Positions 1 through 8,108 are shown, counted from the stretch's first letter. The stretch: 64,000 nucleotides of DNA from Arthrobacter sp. MYb23 (GCF_002979775.1 NZ_PCPR01000001.1:434001-498000); one strand, 5' to 3'. Program-made: numbers and translations. Notes: generated by a model from the sequence alone, not told the origin.

Positions 1-220
1 CGTCCACTATGGGGATGGTGGGGTCCAGCTGCAACAGGCGAGGAAGGTAGCCGTTGAGCTCGTGAGCGCTTCCCGAATCCCACAAGACATCGCCGGTGGC
101 ACCGGTTGAACGGACATTGCCCCAATATTGGTCCCAGGCCGTGCGCGGATCTTTGGGCGCGGCCGAGGAAAGCCTGATGAGCCTGGGTATCAGCAGGTAC
201 TTTCTGAGCGCGGAGAACAT
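1..220 (-). CDS. Class I SAM-dependent methyltransferase, N-terminal part (runs off window)
   Basis: The reverse strand from the ATG at 220 reads open to the window edge (73 codons), beginning MFSALRKYLLIPRLIRL and then DQYWGNV, TGATGDVLWD, and a segment ending PIVDV. A Trp-rich WDQYW start followed by a GDVLWD turn just before a PxVDVGCG-type motif I is typical of small class I methyltransferases; the SAM-binding glycine motif itself lies off the edge. The start lies 19 nt after the STAS-like gene, so the two are probably co-transcribed. GGAGG abuts the ATG directly, which is unusually close, so the exact start is uncertain. Substrate unknown. Confidence 0.6.
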   Translation of the reverse strand, partial: MFSALRKYLLIPRLIRLSSAAPKDPRTAWDQYWGNVRSTGATGDVLWDSGSAHELNGYLPRLLQLDPTIPIVD

Positions 221-239
221 CCTCCAAATATATGGGGCG

Positions 240-623
240 CTACGCCTCCACCAACCACTCCAACGCTTCTGTTTCGGAGGTGAAGAATTTGGTGGGGCAT
301 GGCGGCTTCATGATCCCCAGGAAGAAATTGGCAATGACCCTGTCCACCGGGGACGAACCCCAGAGGGCGATCCGGGAAGCCTGACATGGTTTGGCAAAGA
401 CTGACCGGGCGCCTCTGGTGACATCGTCCGTGGTTGCCATGTCAACAATCATGGGGTGCCTGTCCGTTCCGCAGAGTTCGTTAACCTTGTCCATGGCACT
501 TTGCGCATCCGATTCCTTGATCCGGGCACCGCGCGGCCACGTCAGGCGCAGGATCCCTGGCTCTTCGAGTTCCAACTCGAACGTCACCTCTTGGTGGTCT
601 TGCGGTGTAGCTGGGTGGTCCAC
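240..623 (-). CDS. STAS/SpoIIAA-like protein of unknown partner
   Basis: A 127-residue protein with alternating short beta strands and helices: an N-terminal ELELEEPGILRLTWPRG strand pair, an MIVDMATTDDVT segment and a C-terminal FFTSETEALEWL helix. That ending is seen in actinobacterial STAS-like domains, which often act as small regulators or modules beside signalling proteins. The GTG start at 623 is preceded by GAGGAG with a 4-nt gap, a better signal than the longer ATG reading to 731. It is divergent from a sensor kinase 217 nt away and 19 nt upstream of the methyltransferase. No residue proves a specific phospho-switch role. Confidence 0.6.
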   Translation of the reverse strand: MDHPATPQDHQEVTFELELEEPGILRLTWPRGARIKESDAQSAMDKVNELCGTDRHPMIVDMATTDDVTRGARSVFAKPCQASRIALWGSSPVDRVIANFFLGIMKPPCPTKFFTSETEALEWLVEA

Positions 624-840
624 AATTCTCCTCGAACATTCAAAACAGCTGCGGGAAAAACCAGGATGGATCCCCGCGCTCACTCCCCCAAGGCTGTCGA
701 ATCCCGGAGCCAATGTAAAGGTGTGTCCCACGACTCAGAAAGCACATTTCCACAAGGGCGGCCGCTGGCCCCGATGCCGCTGATAGGGTGTTGCCAAATC
801 CTGAATCACTGCGGACAAACGTTGGAACGGAAGGGGCTCA
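624..840. other. Divergent intergenic region
   Basis: 217 bases between the STAS-like gene (reverse) and the sensor kinase (forward). It must hold both promoters. No convincing -35/-10 pair or palindrome was identified by eye. Confidence 0.4.
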
Positions 841-2484
841 GTGGACCAGACCGTTGCCGGGGAACAGCATGCCTCGCATCCGGCTGTCGTGGCGGACTCA
901 GACCATGACCGTTTAGCGGCCACTACGTCCGCGCTTGAGGCCGCGGGCTTCCAGGTATTTCCTGCCACGGACACCGCCTCCATGACCCTCCATCTTCAGC
1001 AACAACGCCCCTCCGTGGTGGTTGCTGAGAATTCCCTCGCTCACGCACTGGGCAGCCCCGGAGTTCCTGTGCTGTTGCTCCTTGATGAGCAGGACTCCGT
1101 GGACCTGGAAGACGTGGAGTCCTGGCGCGTAGCCGACTACGTCATCACCCCGGTGCGTCCCGGGGAACTTGTCCACCGGGTTCAAACCCTGATTGGACGT
1201 GCACGGGAACGTGCGCGCTCCCGTGGCGAGATCGAAGCACTGCGGGAAAGCCTCCGAAACGTCTCATCGGCAATCCGGCGGACCAATGATCCGCAGTTGA
1301 TCGCAGAGCACGTGGTCCAGGGTTTTGGTGTGGCCCTGGGCGTGGACCACGTGTGGTTCGCTACTTTCCGCGATGAACGGGTCCCCAGCATCCGTGCGCA
1401 ATGGAACCGTCCCGGCCTTCCGCTGCTGCCCGCCAGGTTGGGCGAAAGCGAGAACATCATCTCTGAGACCGCCAACAGGCTGTGGGCCGACGCTGACGTC
1501 CTTGCCGTGGCGGACCACCGGGAAGACCCCGACTCAAAGATCGCCAAGGCACTGAGGGAATGGTCCGGCGAGCTCCAAGCTGTATCCACCGTGTTGCTCC
1601 CCGTTGGCGAAGGCGCTTCCGCCATGGGAATCATCCTCTTGTCCACTGTGCAGGAGCGGCACGACTGGACCCGCCCGGAGATCGCCTTGATGCAGCACGT
1701 TGCCGGGAACGTGGCCCACGGGCTCATCCAAGGCCACCTCATCAGCGCCCAACAGCGCGTCCTGCACCAACTACGGCAACTGGATAAGGCCAAGACGGAC
1801 TTCCTGGCCACCGTAAACCACGAGCTGCGAACGCCTTTGACCTCCATTACTGCCTACCTGGACATGATCCAGGACGGCTCCGGGGGGCCGGTCCCCGACG
1901 GCATCAGGAAAATGTTGGAAGTCATTGCCCGGAACTCGGACCGCCTGCGCAGGCTCATTGAGGACATGCTCACTGTCTCCATGCAGGACGGCAGCAACCT
2001 GGACCTTAAGCCGGTGGACATCGACAAACTCCTCCAAGTGGTGGTGGCAACGCTCCGGCCACTGGCAGAGTCCCGGCACGTCTCCGTATCCTTCACGGAG
2101 GCCGCCGAGGACATAGAGGTCACGGCAGACGAAGCAAAGCTGGAACAGGTGTTCACGAACATCGTGGCCAACGCCATCAAGTTCACTCCCGAAGGCGGCC
2201 GCGTCGGCATCACCAGCGCCTTGTCAGCCGCCCAGGACGGCGGCCCCGCAGCGCTCGTCCGGATTGCGGACAACGGCCTGGGTATCCCTGAGCACGATCT
2301 CCCGCACATCCTGACCCGGTTCTACCGTGCCTCCAATGCCACCTCAGCGGCAGTGCCCGGCAGCGGGCTGGGTCTGGCAATCGCCAACGACATCATCAGC
2401 CGCCACATGGGGCGCATGGTCTTCGACTCCATCTTGGGGTCCGGAACCACGGTGTCGGTGGAGTTGCCGGTGGGCGGACCGTAA
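841..2484 (+). CDS. Hybrid sensor histidine kinase: pseudo-receiver, GAF, HisKA, HATPase
   Basis: 547 residues, GTG start with AAGGGG upstream. Residues about 12-120 have a response-regulator receiver fold, but the expected phospho-acceptor Asp is replaced (VVVAENSL) and the conserved Lys is missing (VITPVRP), so it looks like a pseudo-receiver. A GAF-like sensor follows (about 145-300). The kinase core is complete: H-box NHELRTPL with His327, N-box NIVANAIKF around 440-447, G1 DNGLGIP (477-483) and G2 GSGLGLA (507-513). No membrane segments, so cytosolic. No cognate response regulator is adjacent. A strong hairpin follows at 2607-2636. Confidence 0.85.
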   Translation: MDQTVAGEQHASHPAVVADSDHDRLAATTSALEAAGFQVFPATDTASMTLHLQQQRPSVVVAENSLAHALGSPGVPVLLLLDEQDSVDLEDVESWRVADYVITPVRPGELVHRVQTLIGRARERARSRGEIEALRESLRNVSSAIRRTNDPQLIAEHVVQGFGVALGVDHVWFATFRDERVPSIRAQWNRPGLPLLPARLGESENIISETANRLWADADVLAVADHREDPDSKIAKALREWSGELQAVSTVLLPVGEGASAMGIILLSTVQERHDWTRPEIALMQHVAGNVAHGLIQGHLISAQQRVLHQLRQLDKAKTDFLATVNHELRTPLTSITAYLDMIQDGSGGPVPDGIRKMLEVIARNSDRLRRLIEDMLTVSMQDGSNLDLKPVDIDKLLQVVVATLRPLAESRHVSVSFTEAAEDIEVTADEAKLEQVFTNIVANAIKFTPEGGRVGITSALSAAQDGGPAALVRIADNGLGIPEHDLPHILTRFYRASNATSAAVPGSGLGLAIANDIISRHMGRMVFDSILGSGTTVSVELPVGGP

Positions 2485-2606
2485 AGTACTCGGCAGCGGG
2501 CTGGTGGGTAGTTAAGTGAGGCCTGCGGCTATGACAGCGGTGTCAAAGCAAGGCTCCAAAGATTTGTTCTGCGGTCACTAATGATCGACATCCAACGAAA
2601 CAAAAC

Positions 2607-2636
2607 TGATGCCCCGGGCAGCAGCCCGGGGCATCA
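2607..2636. terminator. Bidirectional intrinsic terminator
   Basis: A perfect 13-bp stem (TGATGCCCCGGGC and its complement) with a 4-nt AGCA loop. It sits between the converging kinase gene and the small peptide gene; a GTTTTGTTT tract follows on the reverse strand. Confidence 0.8.
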
Positions 2637-2675
2637 ATTTAGCTCATGAGGCCTTGAGAGGCGCTCCCCCAATGT

Positions 2676-2846
2676 TTAGTTCGGCCACCAACCGATGCTG
2701 GTGGTGTTCGTCTTACCTGTGGTGGTGCTGTTCGGCCACCAGCCAATTGCCGTGCTGTCTTGCGTAGGCTCGGCATTGGCCGGGGCAGCGAATCCGGTTA
2801 CTGCCAGAACCGCCGCCATGAGCAGGGTTGCCGCAAATTTTTTCAT
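2676..2846 (-). CDS. Secreted small peptide precursor with two IGWWPN repeats
   Basis: 56 residues from the ATG at 2846, preceded by GAAAGGG at 8 nt. It has a classic signal peptide: MKK, a hydrophobic core of Ala/Leu/Val, and an APANA|EP signal-peptidase I site at about residue 25. The mature part is only about 31 residues and contains the hexapeptide IGWWPN twice (residues 34-39 and 51-56), the second copy forming the exact C terminus; the linker is Thr/Ser-rich (STTTGKTNTT). There is no Cys and no lantibiotic or sactipeptide gene nearby. The gene is divergent from a TPR-protein/c-di-GMP-enzyme operon and ends in a strong terminator. The duplicated terminal motif and export signal suggest a processed signalling peptide; a structural or antimicrobial role is also possible. 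I do not recognise a named family. Confidence 0.65.
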   Translation of the reverse strand: MKKFAATLLMAAVLAVTGFAAPANAEPTQDSTAIGWWPNSTTTGKTNTTSIGWWPN

Positions 2847-2882
2847 CCGCTGTGCCCTTTCGTACTGATGCGAATTTGTTGA

Positions 2883-2918
2883 CCGTGACTTGAATAAAGT
2901 CACGGGGCAAACTATACG
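2883..2918. promoter_or_regulatory. Promoter with embedded 23-bp palindrome in the peptide/TPR divergent region
   Basis: Forward promoter: TTGAAT (2890-2895), 17-bp spacer, TATACG (2913-2918). The -35 lies inside an inverted repeat CCGTGACTT-GAATA-AAGTCACGG (2883-2905), 9-bp arms with no mismatch. The palindrome also lies upstream of the reverse-strand peptide gene, so one DNA-binding protein could control both directions. Confidence 0.55.
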
Positions 2919-2938
2919 AGCTTTTCTTCCGCAATGAC

Positions 2939-4006
2939 ATGGATAATGGGCATATGCAAAGTCCCCACCTGGCCCCCCACCTTGTTGCCGGACTCACTGC
3001 ACGCGCCAAATGGAAAGCGCGGGACTTTGACGAGGCCTTCCGGCTGGCTGCCGAGGCAGCTGAGCTGGCCCGCGATGCCGGCGACGAACCTGCCTGGTGG
3101 AACATGCGTTACCTGCAGGCGGAATGCCTCCGCGATCAAGGAAGCATCGAAGAATACCTGGCAGTTGCCATCGCCCTGAATGATCACAGTCTTACCGCCT
3201 CCTCCCCCGAGCTCGGCGCCAAGGCAGGAACAATGGTGGCCATTGGGCTCCAAGGCCTCGGGCGGCTGGCCGAAGCCGCAGCCATGGCGTCCGACGCGGC
3301 AAAACTCGCCGCTACGGACTCCGATCTTCTCTACGTCCAGGTCCTGGCCCAACGCGCCCTCATCGCAGCACTGGCGGAGAGCCGGCTGCTGGATGATGCA
3401 TGGCGGGAATGTCTTGTTCTGGAGACATTGATTACCGATGACGTCGATGAAGACACCGCGGGCAAGGGGTACTGGGTGATTGGCAACGTTGCTTTCCTGG
3501 CTGACCGGGTAGCCGATGGGAGCCGGTACCACGATCTGGCCGCAGAAAGGCTTTCCCCGTCAAAGGATGTGGATTTGTGGGCACGCTTCAACCGCGCCTC
3601 AGCTGAAATGCGCCTGCAGGCGAAACTCGGCGACGCGGCCACCCTTCGCTGCATTGAGAGAGCAGAACTCGCAACGGACATTGTGGGCGGATCAGAGCGG
3701 GATCATCTGGAAATGTCCTTGGTACGTGCCCATTGGAATTACCTCGCCGGTGATATGCAGGAAGCCTTGGCGATCCTGGAACCGCTGTGCGCCCGCTCCT
3801 CCATTCTGGCCACCCAAACATCCGCCGAAGCGCATTTCCTTTTTGGGCGGACTTTGCTGGCATCCCAACGAATTGATGAAGGCCTTGTTGCTTTCGAAGA
3901 AGCAGCAAAACTTTTCGAACAGGCGGCTTTGCCGGAGCGCAGCGCAGCCGTTCGCGAGTATCATCGGCAGAGTCTCGGGCGCCGGGGCGGGCCGCACGGG
4001 GGGTGA
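2939..4006 (+). CDS. TPR-like helical repeat protein coupled to a c-di-GMP enzyme
   Basis: About 355 residues made almost entirely of paired amphipathic helices with TPR-like spacing (KARDFDEAFRLAAEAAELA; LGRLAEAAAMASDAAKLA; AGDMQEALAILEPL; QRIDEGLVAFEEAAKLFEQA). No signal peptide, membrane span or DNA-binding domain. Size and all-helical build recall Firmicute Rap-type TPR receptors, but this is a fold-level resemblance only. The stop overlaps or nearly touches the GGDEF/EAL start, implying translational coupling. The start is uncertain: ATG 2939 or ATG 2954, neither with a strong Shine-Dalgarno. The divergent neighbour encodes the secreted IGWWPN peptide. Confidence 0.65.
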   Translation: MDNGHMQSPHLAPHLVAGLTARAKWKARDFDEAFRLAAEAAELARDAGDEPAWWNMRYLQAECLRDQGSIEEYLAVAIALNDHSLTASSPELGAKAGTMVAIGLQGLGRLAEAAAMASDAAKLAATDSDLLYVQVLAQRALIAALAESRLLDDAWRECLVLETLITDDVDEDTAGKGYWVIGNVAFLADRVADGSRYHDLAAERLSPSKDVDLWARFNRASAEMRLQAKLGDAATLRCIERAELATDIVGGSERDHLEMSLVRAHWNYLAGDMQEALAILEPLCARSSILATQTSAEAHFLFGRTLLASQRIDEGLVAFEEAAKLFEQAALPERSAAVREYHRQSLGRRGGPHGG

Positions 4007-4008
4007 GC

Positions 4009-5562
4009 ATGTCTGACGCAGAATCGTATTCCGCGAACGACCCCCGCCTGGGGCTGCTCCTGGAGGGCATCGTCAGGCTTGCCGCTGGCGACCTGAACAC
4101 CAGAATCCCTGTCTCCGAGGCGCGCGATGAGATTGACGCCGTGATCATGGGCACCAACCTCCTGGCCGAAGATCTGCAGATCGTCTACGAAGAGTTGGAG
4201 CAGCGGGTACAGGCCCGCACACAACAGCTCAATGCGGCCCACTTAGCCATGCAGCACATGGCAATGACCGATCCCCTGACAGGCCTGAGCAACCGCTCCG
4301 CTTTCGCCACCGCACTGGGCGAGGCCCAAGCGAACGGCGTGAAAGGAAACAAACGGCCGGCGATCCTCCTGCTGGATATGGACGGCTTCAAAGCCATCAA
4401 CGATTCCCTCGGGCACACCATCGGTGACAAAGTCCTGGAAACAGTGGCCACCCGCATCAGCGGCGCGGTGCGCGAACAGGACATGGTGGCCCGCATGGGC
4501 GGCGACGAGTTCGCTGTCCTGCTTCCGGGAGTGGCTCCCGCCGAGGCCAGCGCCATCGGCAGCCGAATCCTCGCCGCCGTGGTGGAGGTCATGGAAATTG
4601 AGGGCCAACATCTCCGATGCGGGGTCAGCATGGGCCTCCGCATGGCAGATCCCGGCCAGCGGGCGGAAGAGCTCATGATGGAAGCGGACATCGCCATGTA
4701 CGAGTCCAAGGCGGACGGGCGCGGCAAGCTCAAGGTGTTTGAACCTGACATGCTGCTGGCCCGGCAAATGCGTAATCAGATGGTGGGTGAACTCAAAGAG
4801 GCGATCGCCGGTTCCCAGCTGGTGCTCTACTACCAGCCCATCATCAGGCTGGACACCCGCGGGATTGAAGGCGTTGAAGCCCTGGTCCGGTGGAACCACC
4901 CCACCCGCGGGATCATCATGCCGGACGAGTTCATCCCCATCGCCGAGGAAACGGGAATGATCTCCGATCTGGGCGGCTGGGTGCTCCGCACCGCCGTCGA
5001 GCAGTTGAAACAATGGCGCAACGACCCCCTGACGGCGGGCCACAGCTTCAGTATGCGCATCAACGTTTCAGCAGCGGACCTGCAGCGGCTGGAATTCATT
5101 GAAGACGTTCGCGAGGCCTTGACTTCAGCCGATCTGGATCCGTCGCTCCTGGTCCTGGAGCTGACCGAAAGCGCAGTCATCCAAGGCAACGACCTGGATC
5201 GCTATACGCTCAACAGTCTCAGGCGCCTTGGAGTGGGCTTGGAAATTGACGACTTCGGCACGGGCTACTCCTCCATCAGTTACCTGCGCCAGCTGCCCGT
5301 GGACACGGTCAAGGTGGACCGCACGTTGCTTTCCGCCTTGGGCAGCGACCCCGCCCAACCGGCCCTTCTGGCTGCTGTCCTGCAGCTGATCCGCGCCTGT
5401 GGATTGGCCGCGGTGTGGGAGGGAATCGAAAGCGCAGAGCAAGCCGACTACCTGCTGAGCATTGGTTGCACCAGCGGCCAGGGGTACTACTTCAGCCGCC
5501 CGCTGCCCGAGGCGCAGCTGACCGAACAACTGAAGCACCACAAGACCTGGCCCGTCACTTGA
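4009..5562 (+). CDS. Diguanylate cyclase/phosphodiesterase (GGDEF-EAL)
   Basis: 517 residues from ATG 4009; GGGGGG lies 6-11 nt upstream, and a GTG at 4003 is the alternative. An N-terminal HAMP-like linker plus coiled coil (about 1-85) leads into a GGDEF domain with an intact GGDEF motif (164-168) and an inhibitory I-site R155-E-Q-D158 five residues before it. The EAL domain has EALVRW (290-295), NVSAADL, LELTES, DDFGTGYSS, KVDR, EGIE and a terminal QGYYFSRPL, so both synthesis and hydrolysis of c-di-GMP look possible. No membrane segment. Coupled to the preceding TPR protein, which is the obvious candidate for controlling it. Confidence 0.9.
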   Translation: MSDAESYSANDPRLGLLLEGIVRLAAGDLNTRIPVSEARDEIDAVIMGTNLLAEDLQIVYEELEQRVQARTQQLNAAHLAMQHMAMTDPLTGLSNRSAFATALGEAQANGVKGNKRPAILLLDMDGFKAINDSLGHTIGDKVLETVATRISGAVREQDMVARMGGDEFAVLLPGVAPAEASAIGSRILAAVVEVMEIEGQHLRCGVSMGLRMADPGQRAEELMMEADIAMYESKADGRGKLKVFEPDMLLARQMRNQMVGELKEAIAGSQLVLYYQPIIRLDTRGIEGVEALVRWNHPTRGIIMPDEFIPIAEETGMISDLGGWVLRTAVEQLKQWRNDPLTAGHSFSMRINVSAADLQRLEFIEDVREALTSADLDPSLLVLELTESAVIQGNDLDRYTLNSLRRLGVGLEIDDFGTGYSSISYLRQLPVDTVKVDRTLLSALGSDPAQPALLAAVLQLIRACGLAAVWEGIESAEQADYLLSIGCTSGQGYYFSRPLPEAQLTEQLKHHKTWPVT

Positions 5563-6133
5563 TGGTCCGCGTCCATGGGTGGTGCCGTGTGCGCCACTCC
5601 GAGTCCAACATCGCGTAGATATTCTCGGTGGCCCACTGACCCTTGTAGTGCCAGTTGTCCACCAGGGTTGCTTCGAGCCGCATGCCAAGACGCTTGCAAA
5701 CGCCTGCAGAACCGGCGTTAAGTGCGTCCAGTTTGGCGTCGATGCGGTGGAAGGCCAGTTTTTCGAAGGCAAGTTTCATCACTGCCTCGGCGGCTTCGGT
5801 GGCAATGCCGTGGCCGCGCGCCTCCGGATGCAGTATCCAGCCCAACTCGCCCTGACCGGTCCCCTCCAGCCACTTCAGCACTACCTCGCCCATCAGACCG
5901 GGGTGGTCCTTGCGCTCAATGGCCAGGCACACCCAGTCCCCTTCCTGCTTGAACTCGAAGTTCGCGTACCGGCCCAGGACCTCCATGGACTTGGTCCTGG
6001 TCAGCTCGTTGCGCAAAAGGAACCGGGCTGTTTCGGGAAGGGACTGGTATCCATGGAACCTTTCAAGGTCCCCGGCCTCGAAGCGCCGCAGGATGAGTCG
6101 ATCGGTGGTGATGGGAAGCTCAATTTCGGGCAT
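5555..6133 (-). CDS. GNAT family N-acetyltransferase (RimJ/RimL type)
   Basis: 192 residues with the RimJ-like opening (ITTDRLILRRFEAGDLERF) and the acetyl-CoA binding segment ELGWILHPEARGHGIATEA, followed by HRIDAKLDALNAGSAGVCKRLGM. Such enzymes acetylate protein N termini, antibiotics or small amines; the substrate is not readable here. The 3' end overlaps the GGDEF-EAL gene by 8 nt (convergent). The start at 6133 has little Shine-Dalgarno; TAGCCT lies 7 nt upstream, so the message may be leaderless. A much longer reading to 6886 runs antisense through paaI and is rejected. Confidence 0.85.
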   Translation of the reverse strand: MPEIELPITTDRLILRRFEAGDLERFHGYQSLPETARFLLRNELTRTKSMEVLGRYANFEFKQEGDWVCLAIERKDHPGLMGEVVLKWLEGTGQGELGWILHPEARGHGIATEAAEAVMKLAFEKLAFHRIDAKLDALNAGSAGVCKRLGMRLEATLVDNWHYKGQWATENIYAMLDSEWRTRHHPWTRTIK

Positions 6134-6140
6134 GCTTCCG

Positions 6141-6146
6141 AGGCTA
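6141..6146 (-). promoter_or_regulatory. -10 box of a possible leaderless transcript (GNAT gene)
   Basis: TAGCCT on the reverse strand, 7 nt ahead of the ATG at 6133; matches the TAnnnT-N6/7-start arrangement seen repeatedly in this window. Confidence 0.4.
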
Positions 6147-6198
6147 CTAGGTGAGGGCGAATCATGGCCCAGTCTTGACACGTGGCGCGATCTGGGAT

Positions 6199-6218
6199 TA
6201 CCTAATGAACATTCGGTA
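6199..6218. promoter_or_regulatory. Candidate PaaR operator ahead of paaI
   Basis: A 20-bp imperfect palindrome, TACCTAATGAACATTCGGTA, matching its own reverse complement at 16 of 20 positions. The outer TACC...GGTA half-sites are shared with sites ahead of paaZ and, on one side, the thiolase gene. Confidence 0.5.
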
Positions 6219-6241
6219 AATAAAGCTGGAGGCAATGACGC

Positions 6242-6751
6242 ATGGTTGAAACAACCCTCTCCGGTGCACAGCACCACATCCTGACGAACGACTACGCGTC
6301 CGAATGGATGGGCATTGAGGTCCTCAAGCTCGACGACGGCCACGCCACCATCCGCATGCATCTCCGCCAGGAAATGCTCAACGGATTCGGCATGGCCCAC
6401 GGCGGAATGATTTTCGCCTTCGGTGACACAGCATTCGCTCTGGCCTGCAACCCGGCCAACCCCACGCCCCAGCAAGCCGCCAACATCACGGTGGCGTCCG
6501 GCGTCGACATCAACTTCATCAAGCCGGCGTTCCAGGGCCAGGTGATCACCGCCGTCGCAAACCGCCGCGCAAGCACCGGCCGAAGCGGCCTTTACGACAT
6601 TCAGATTTATGCGGCTCCCCAGAATGCAGACGCCGAATCCGATCCCGCCACTTCCGACCCCGCAGTTTTTGATCCCACAGCTTTTGATCCCGCAAGCGGG
6701 GAGCTCATCGCTGAGTTCCGTGGCCGCAGCCGCACCATCTCCAAGAAGTAG
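6242..6751 (+). CDS. paaI: Hydroxyphenylacetyl-CoA thioesterase PaaI
   Basis: 169-residue hotdog-fold thioesterase. Seen: GFGMAHGGMIFAFGDTAFALACN, the PaaI signature with the active-site region, and ASGVDINFIKPAFQGQVITA. In the phenylacetate pathway PaaI hydrolyses stalled CoA esters and releases CoA. The start has GGAGG at 9 nt. Odd: after QIYAAPQ there is a roughly 25-residue insertion of repeated Asp-Pro units (SDPA, FDPT, FDPAS) before the last strand ELIAEFRGRS; the DNA there shows a near-tandem TTTTGATCCC repeat. paaK begins 8 nt after the stop, so they form an operon. Confidence 0.88.
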   Translation: MVETTLSGAQHHILTNDYASEWMGIEVLKLDDGHATIRMHLRQEMLNGFGMAHGGMIFAFGDTAFALACNPANPTPQQAANITVASGVDINFIKPAFQGQVITAVANRRASTGRSGLYDIQIYAAPQNADAESDPATSDPAVFDPTAFDPASGELIAEFRGRSRTISKK

Positions 6752-6758
6752 GAAACCC

Positions 6759-8108
6759 ATGACCCAGAACACCGTGGCAGCACCCGCAGCTTCCTCCTCC
6801 GAGGCAACTGCCCCCGTGCTGGACCGTGAAGAGACCATCTCCCGCGACGAACTGGAGGCACTGCAACTCACGCGCCTCCAGCACACCGTGGCCTACGCCT
6901 ACGATCGCGTGCCGTTGTACAAGCGGAAGTTCGATGAAGCCGGCGTGCACCCCACGGACCTGAAGGAACTCAGCGACCTCGGCAAATTCCCGTACACCAC
7001 CAAGGAAGACCTCCGCCTGGAGTACCCGTTCGGCATGTTCGCCGTCCCGCAGGATCAGGTGGCACGCGTTCACGCGAGCTCCGGCACCACCGGCCGCCCC
7101 ACCGTGGTGGGGTACACCAAGAACGACCTCGCCAACTGGGCAACCCTGGTGGCACGCTCCTTCCGCGCCTCCGGCGTCCGCCCCGGCATGAAGGTCCACA
7201 ATGCCTATGGCTACGGCCTGTTCACCGGCGGCCTCGGCGCACACGCAGGTGCTGAAGCCCTCGGCTGCACCGTCATCCCCATCTCCGGCGGCCAAACCGA
7301 ACGCCAGATCCAGCTCATCCAGGACTTCAAGCCGGACGCCATCCTGGCCACGCCCACCTACCTGCTGACCATCGCCGACGCCATGGCTCACCAAGGCATC
7401 GACCCCAGGTCCACCTCGCTCAAGTACGCGGTCCTGGGCGCCGAGCCGTGGACTGAAGAAATGCGCCACGAACTCGAAACCACCATGAACATCAAGGCCT
7501 CGGACATCTACGGACTCTCCGAAGTCATGGGTCCCGGCGTTGCCGGCGAAGCCGTTGAAACGCAGGATGGCTGCCACATCTGGGAGGACCACTTCCGCCC
7601 TGAAATCATCGATCCGTTCGATCACTCCACGGTCCTGGCCGACGGCGAACCCGGCGAACTCGTCTTCACGTCCCTCACCAAGGAAGCGCTCCCGATCATC
7701 CGCTACCGCACCAAGGACCTCACCCGCCTGCTGCCCGGCACAGCTCGCCCCGCGCACCGCCGCATGGGCCGCATTACCGGCCGCAGCGACGACATGATCA
7801 TCCTGCGCGGCGTAAACCTCTTCCCGTCGCAGATCGAGGAAATCGCCCTCCGCATCCCCGAACTCAGCCCGCACTTCCAGCTGGAAATCACCCGCCCCGA
7901 GGGCAAACGCATGGATTCGCTGACCGTGAAGATCGAGCGCCGCGAGAACGTCCCCACCGAGGCAGGCACGACGGCGGCGCACACCTTGCGCGAGCAGATC
8001 AAGATTCACGTCGGGTCATCTTGCGTAGTCGACGTCGTGGAGCCCGGTTCCCTCGAACGGTCCAACGGCAAGCTTCGCCGGATCTACGACATGCGACCCA
8101 AGGGCTGA
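6759..8108 (+). CDS. paaK: Phenylacetate-CoA ligase
   Basis: 449 residues, usual size for PaaK. ATG 6759 has AGGAAA upstream; a longer reading from 6609 would overlap paaI. Adenylate-forming motifs: SSGTTGRPTVVGYT (P-loop), AEPWTEEMR, IYGLSEVMGPGVAGE, YRTKDLTRLLPGT, ITGRSDDMIILRGVNLFPSQIE, and a C-terminal LERSNGKLRRIYD containing the catalytic Lys. It activates phenylacetate to phenylacetyl-CoA with ATP, the committing step of the aerobic CoA-dependent pathway. Lies between paaI and the TetR regulator. Confidence 0.93.
   Translation: MTQNTVAAPAASSSEATAPVLDREETISRDELEALQLTRLQHTVAYAYDRVPLYKRKFDEAGVHPTDLKELSDLGKFPYTTKEDLRLEYPFGMFAVPQDQVARVHASSGTTGRPTVVGYTKNDLANWATLVARSFRASGVRPGMKVHNAYGYGLFTGGLGAHAGAEALGCTVIPISGGQTERQIQLIQDFKPDAILATPTYLLTIADAMAHQGIDPRSTSLKYAVLGAEPWTEEMRHELETTMNIKASDIYGLSEVMGPGVAGEAVETQDGCHIWEDHFRPEIIDPFDHSTVLADGEPGELVFTSLTKEALPIIRYRTKDLTRLLPGTARPAHRRMGRITGRSDDMIILRGVNLFPSQIEEIALRIPELSPHFQLEITRPEGKRMDSLTVKIERRENVPTEAGTTAAHTLREQIKIHVGSSCVVDVVEPGSLERSNGKLRRIYDMRPKG

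Noticed and set aside
5555..6886. 443-residue reverse reading extending the acetyltransferase gene upstream
   Set aside because: The extra part is antisense to paaI; the GNAT fold starts at the ATG at 6133.
6705..8009. 434-residue reverse open frame
   Set aside because: Antisense shadow of paaK caused by high-GC third positions; Gly/Ala/Val/Asp-rich with no family motifs.
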